Below the pieces are notes generated by a model, which was not told where the DNA came from, searched no databases, and was given only the letters and a program-made list of their open reading frames with translations. From the NCBI GenBank assembly GCA_021788515.1, contig JAJYKN010000022.1, positions 1 through 9,333 on the forward strand: a stretch of DNA of 9,333 nucleotides. The letters are read 5' to 3'. This DNA is from Nitrospirota bacterium (GTDB lineage: Bacteria > Nitrospirota > UBA9217). Position 1 is the first letter of the stretch, and each line of letters starts with the position of its first letter. Position numbers and translations under genes: made by a program. Shown here in pieces: positions 6,160 through 9,333 of this stretch.

Positions 6160-7689
6160 ATGGCTGGAGAGAAAATACTCGTCGTCGACGACGAGGACAT
6201 GATCAGAGACCTTTGTTACCACATCCTTTCAACTGAAGGATATCAGGTGAGCGTGGTTTCAAACGGGATGGCGGCGCTTGGGGAACTCGAACGCCTGTCC
6301 TTCGATCTGCTCATTACAGACATCAAGATGCCGGGAATAGACGGTCTTGAGCTGTTTGAGCGGGTCAAAGGCAAGAAACAGGATATCGTAACAATATTTA
6401 TTACGGGGCACGGCACGCTGGATACTGCTATCGAGTCGTTGATGCGCGGGGTCGATGGCTTCGTCCTGAAACCCTTTACCCAGGAAGAACTGCTTGGGGC
6501 GGTAGACCGCGCAATCAACCGGAGCAGGCTGCAAAAAGAAAACATTCGGCTCAAGGCGCTCATCCCGCTGTTCGAGATCAGCAAGCTGCTTGTGACCGAA
6601 ATCGATCTTGCCCACCTGTTTAAACTCATCACCGAGGTCCTGGTGCAGGAATTCTCCGTTGATCGAGTCTCGCTCATGCTGATGGACGAGACCAGCGGCA
6701 CCCTGCTGATCCGCGCGTCGCACGGGTTGCCGACTGATATGGCGTTGAAGTCACGGCGCAAGATCGGCGAAGGAGTTGCGGGGCTGGTGCTTAAGTACCG
6801 GAAACCGTTGATCATATCGGCCGGAAAGCACCCGGATCAGGAGGTCATGGACGCGATCAATCTGGAGGACATGCCTGCCTCATCCATGTCGGTCCCCCTC
6901 ATCGGGAAAAACAAACTCTTCGGCGTTCTGAATGTGAGCAAGTTATCGGGGCCGCCGTTCACGACCAGCGATTTGCAGATCGTCCTGATCCTCTCCAGCC
7001 AGGTCGTGACGGCCATGGAAAATGCCGCTCTGTACGAAGATCTGCGGGAAAACTACTTCCGGACCGTTCAGGCCCTCGTGGCCGCCGTCGAGGCAAAAGA
7101 TCCCTACACCCGCTGGCACTCCACCAATGTGGCGAAATACGCCGTGGCCATCGCGCGGGACCTGGGGATGAGCCCGTCGCATCTCGAGGAAATCCATATC
7201 GCCGCCATTCTGCACGACGTGGGCAAAATCGGCATCAGCGAGCTTATTATCAGCAAGCCGGAACGCTTGAGCCGGGAGGAATTCGACATTATGAAAGATC
7301 ATCCGGCGCACGGCATCAGGATTCTCGAACCAATCGATTTTTCAGCCACGATCATCGATGCGATCTACCAGCACCACGAACGGTATGACGGAAAAGGTTA
7401 TCCTCAGGGGCTTGCCGGCGATCAGATAACGCTCCCCGCACGGATTCTGAATGTAGCAGATACCATCGATGCGATGGTCTCCGAGCGCCCGTACCGCGGG
7501 ACGATCTCGAGCCAGGAGGTTCTGGCGGAGCTTGCTCAGGAGTCGGGACTGCAATTTGATCCGCACGTGGTGGAATCCGCCAAGCGACTTATTGAAAAAG
7601 GACTGCTGAAGCTCGGCATGCATTCCTATCACCAGTATGCCACCGGTACGGATAAAATGGATAAAGATGGGAAAGAAGATTTATCATAG
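6160..7689 (+). CDS. Response regulator with GAF and HD-GYP (c-di-GMP phosphodiesterase)
   Basis: The 509-residue protein has three parts. The receiver (about 1-122) has the acidic pair Asp10/Asp11, phospho-acceptor Asp54 in TDIKMPG, Thr82 and Lys104 in LKPF. A GAF domain covers about 140-290. The HD-GYP domain (about 299-480) has the metal dyad His352-Asp353 in ILHDVGKIG and the full HHERYDGKGYP motif (His405 to Pro415). With all these residues present it is predicted to hydrolyse cyclic-di-GMP in the cytoplasm, with activity set by phosphorylation (as for RpfG-type proteins) and perhaps by a GAF ligand. The ATG at 6160 follows GAGGAG (6146-6151) by 8 bases. It lies 200 bp after the first kinase, where no convincing promoter or terminator is seen, and overlaps the second kinase by 23 bp. 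There is no DNA-binding domain. Confidence 0.94.
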   Translation: MAGEKILVVDDEDMIRDLCYHILSTEGYQVSVVSNGMAALGELERLSFDLLITDIKMPGIDGLELFERVKGKKQDIVTIFITGHGTLDTAIESLMRGVDGFVLKPFTQEELLGAVDRAINRSRLQKENIRLKALIPLFEISKLLVTEIDLAHLFKLITEVLVQEFSVDRVSLMLMDETSGTLLIRASHGLPTDMALKSRRKIGEGVAGLVLKYRKPLIISAGKHPDQEVMDAINLEDMPASSMSVPLIGKNKLFGVLNVSKLSGPPFTTSDLQIVLILSSQVVTAMENAALYEDLRENYFRTVQALVAAVEAKDPYTRWHSTNVAKYAVAIARDLGMSPSHLEEIHIAAILHDVGKIGISELIISKPERLSREEFDIMKDHPAHGIRILEPIDFSATIIDAIYQHHERYDGKGYPQGLAGDQITLPARILNVADTIDAMVSERPYRGTISSQEVLAELAQESGLQFDPHVVESAKRLIEKGLLKLGMHSYHQYATGTDKMDKDGKEDLS

Positions 7690-9333
7690 CCGGAAGAGAA
7701 CCGGTTTTCTGCGGAACCTGCGTCAGAAAGCAGCAGGCAGGGTCCGTCGCCTTGCGGGCGCCCTTCGAACCGCCGGTACGGAGGAACGTCGTTACGATGA
7801 CGCTCTGCGCCATATGGGCAGTCTCCTGGACAGCGTGACCACCGGCATCATCTCCCTCGATGGTGAAGGCAGGATCAGGATTTTTAACGCCGCAGCGGAG
7901 AAGCTCTTTCGGCTGCCTCGCGTCATGGTGATCGGGCGGCACATGAGCGAGATCGGCCGCATTATGGGCTTTGATGATCAATCTCTCCGGGCGCTGTGGG
8001 AGCGCCTCTCCGATGCGGTCTGGGCGGCAGGCGCGGCGCTTGACCTCGAATACGATCTTCTCCTGAAAGAAAACCAACGCCACGTGATTACGTACAGCGT
8101 CTACCCCCTCGGCAGGATGGCCTGGTCGATCGGCGACGGTGTCGTCATCATGCTTGAGGACATTACCCGGAAAAAGGAGATGGAAGACCAGATTTCCGAT
8201 GCCCGGAAGCGGCTCCTCGCCGTGTTCGACGGAATTACAGACGGGATCCAGGTCATTGATAACGATTTTTGCATCACTGCCGCGAACAAATCCATGACCG
8301 GCCTCCTTGGCCGTGCCATTAAGGTCGGCGAGCATTGCTTTCAGGCGTGCGCAGGCGATGTCAAGGTGTGCGCAGACTGTCCTGCGAGAGAAACGTTCCG
8401 CACCGGGCAGCCGGCATCAACAACGAAAAAGCTCTTGCAGTCGGCCACCCGCGGTTCCGACGAACGCGTAGTCGAACTCAGTACCTTCCCGCTTCTGGAC
8501 CGGGGAGGCCGCGTGGTGCAAGTTGTGGAATACATCAAAGATGTGACTGAGCGCGTCCGGCTTGCGGAACGGCTGGAGCAGTCGCGCAGGCTGGCAGAAC
8601 TTGGTGAAATGGCTGCCCGCGTCGCCCATGAGGTGCGAAACCCCTTGAATGCAATTATCGGCGCCGCACACTATCTCTCTACCGAGTACGAACGGGATGA
8701 GACGGTGCGGAAATTTACCAGCCTGATCAATCGGCAGGCGACCCGGGTCAACCAGGTGGCTTCGGATCTTCTCTATGTATCCAAGCCGATCCGCACGTGC
8801 AAAACCGCAGTCGACGTGAATGCCCTCGTGGACCAGGTGCTCGATTCCCTTTGCGAGCAGTTGCAAGAGCATCATATCTCCCTGACCCGCGACCAGGCGA
8901 TGGAAATGCCGCCTCTTCATGCCGATGAACTCCAGATCGAACAGGCGCTGCAGAATATCCTCCGAAATGCCGTAGAATCCATGGCGGAAGGAGGGACACT
9001 GCGTGTCGAGACAGCCCTTACGACGGGAGGAGACGCCATCGAGCTCCGGATACAGGATACCGGCCAGGGCATTGCGGAGCGCGACCGGGAACGGATATTT
9101 CAGTCGTTTTTTACCACAAAGGTCAAAGGCACCGGCCTCGGCCTGACTATTGTACAACGGGTGCTCAACAATCATGGAGGCAAAATTTTGATGGAGCATC
9201 CGGAAACGGGCGGCACCAGGGTGGTGGTCCGGCTGCCGGCAATGATCGAGTCTCCTGTTCGCAGTTCGGAGTTCAACGTGATGGATGATGCCGCCGCAGG
9301 AGAAATCCCCCGGCAATCCTCAGTCCGCATTCA
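7667..9333 (+). CDS. Soluble PAS-PAS histidine kinase (3' end outside window)
   Basis: One frame stays open from ATG 7667 to the window edge (555 codons plus two bases) without a stop. The first 49 residues are strongly basic. PAS1 spans about 50-165 (SLLDSVTTGIISLD to EDITRKKEM) and PAS2 about 180-300, ending in EYIKDVTERVRLAE. PAS2 holds a cysteine cluster: Cys224, Cys228, Cys235, Cys238-Pro. HisKA has VAHEVRNPLNAI with phospho-acceptor His321. HATPase_c has N-box Asn434, DTGQGI (Asp464), FFTTK and GTGLGLT. No membrane segment is visible, so it should be cytoplasmic. The catalytic style is NtrB/AtoS-like. Start choice: 7667 overlaps the regulator by 23 bp, suggesting translational coupling, with only a weak GGATAAAG before it; ATG 7814 would be the next option and still keep PAS1. 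After the ATPase, at least 30 residues of unassigned tail follow. Confidence 0.9.
   Translation, partial: MGKKIYHSRKRTGFLRNLRQKAAGRVRRLAGALRTAGTEERRYDDALRHMGSLLDSVTTGIISLDGEGRIRIFNAAAEKLFRLPRVMVIGRHMSEIGRIMGFDDQSLRALWERLSDAVWAAGAALDLEYDLLLKENQRHVITYSVYPLGRMAWSIGDGVVIMLEDITRKKEMEDQISDARKRLLAVFDGITDGIQVIDNDFCITAANKSMTGLLGRAIKVGEHCFQACAGDVKVCADCPARETFRTGQPASTTKKLLQSATRGSDERVVELSTFPLLDRGGRVVQVVEYIKDVTERVRLAERLEQSRRLAELGEMAARVAHEVRNPLNAIIGAAHYLSTEYERDETVRKFTSLINRQATRVNQVASDLLYVSKPIRTCKTAVDVNALVDQVLDSLCEQLQEHHISLTRDQAMEMPPLHADELQIEQALQNILRNAVESMAEGGTLRVETALTTGGDAIELRIQDTGQGIAERDRERIFQSFFTTKVKGTGLGLTIVQRVLNNHGGKILMEHPETGGTRVVVRLPAMIESPVRSSEFNVMDDAAAGEIPRQSSVRI

Noticed and set aside
7589..8335. 248-codon open frame on the - strand
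   Set aside because: It lies opposite the end of the HD-GYP gene and the PAS domains of the second kinase. Long antisense frames are common in GC-biased codons, and the + strand clearly codes here.
8417..9316. 299-codon open frame on the - strand
   Set aside because: It is antisense to the second kinase, whose + frame carries complete HisKA and HATPase motifs. The - translation has no recognisable domain and no good ribosome binding site.
1..9333. tRNA genes, CRISPR arrays, insertion sequences, attachment sites
   Set aside because: I looked for clover-leaf signatures, regularly spaced repeats, transposase motifs and terminal inverted repeats and saw none by eye.

Overview
The window is bacterial chromosome of moderate GC. 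It joins the distal end of the conserved spc/alpha ribosomal-protein cluster to a block of signal-transduction genes. All genes I can support lie on the + strand. The order map, infA, rpmJ, rpsM, rpsK, rpsD, rpoA, rplQ, the strong GAGG-type ribosome binding sites and the zinc-binding forms of L36 and S4 are typical of many bacteria. The RpoA, IF-1 and S13 sequences, the large multidomain kinases and the HD-GYP regulator suggest a Gram-negative environmental lineage such as Nitrospirota or Desulfobacterota. That assignment is an impression from sequence style, not a proof.

Region 1 (1-3802): the tail of methionine aminopeptidase, then IF-1, L36, S13, S11, S4, RNA polymerase alpha and L17, all co-oriented with short gaps and probably co-transcribed. 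rpsM starts with GTG and rpsD with TTG, each behind a near-perfect Shine-Dalgarno. The rpsM leader can be folded into a pseudoknot whose second helix covers part of the Shine-Dalgarno. This resembles in layout the S4-repressed alpha-operon leader known from E. coli. The cluster ends at a strong intrinsic terminator (11-bp stem plus T-tract) at 3772-3802.

Region 2 (about 3803-9333): three signalling genes. The first is a membrane histidine kinase (TM, extracytoplasmic Cache-like domain, TM, HAMP, GAF, HisKA, HATPase). The second is a response regulator with receiver, GAF and an intact HD-GYP domain, a predicted cyclic-di-GMP phosphodiesterase. The third is a soluble two-PAS histidine kinase that overlaps the regulator by 23 bp and is still open at the window edge. 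This kinase has a four-cysteine cluster in its second PAS domain. A plausible reading is that an extracytoplasmic cue (kinase 1) and perhaps a cytoplasmic redox or metal cue (kinase 2) converge on the HD-GYP regulator. The pairing is inferred from gene order only, and kinase 2 could instead serve a regulator beyond the window.

No tRNA, rRNA, CRISPR, insertion sequence or clear mobile element was seen. The largest gap without an assigned gene is 200 bp (5960-6159), and it contains an unexplained open frame continuing past the first kinase's stop codon.
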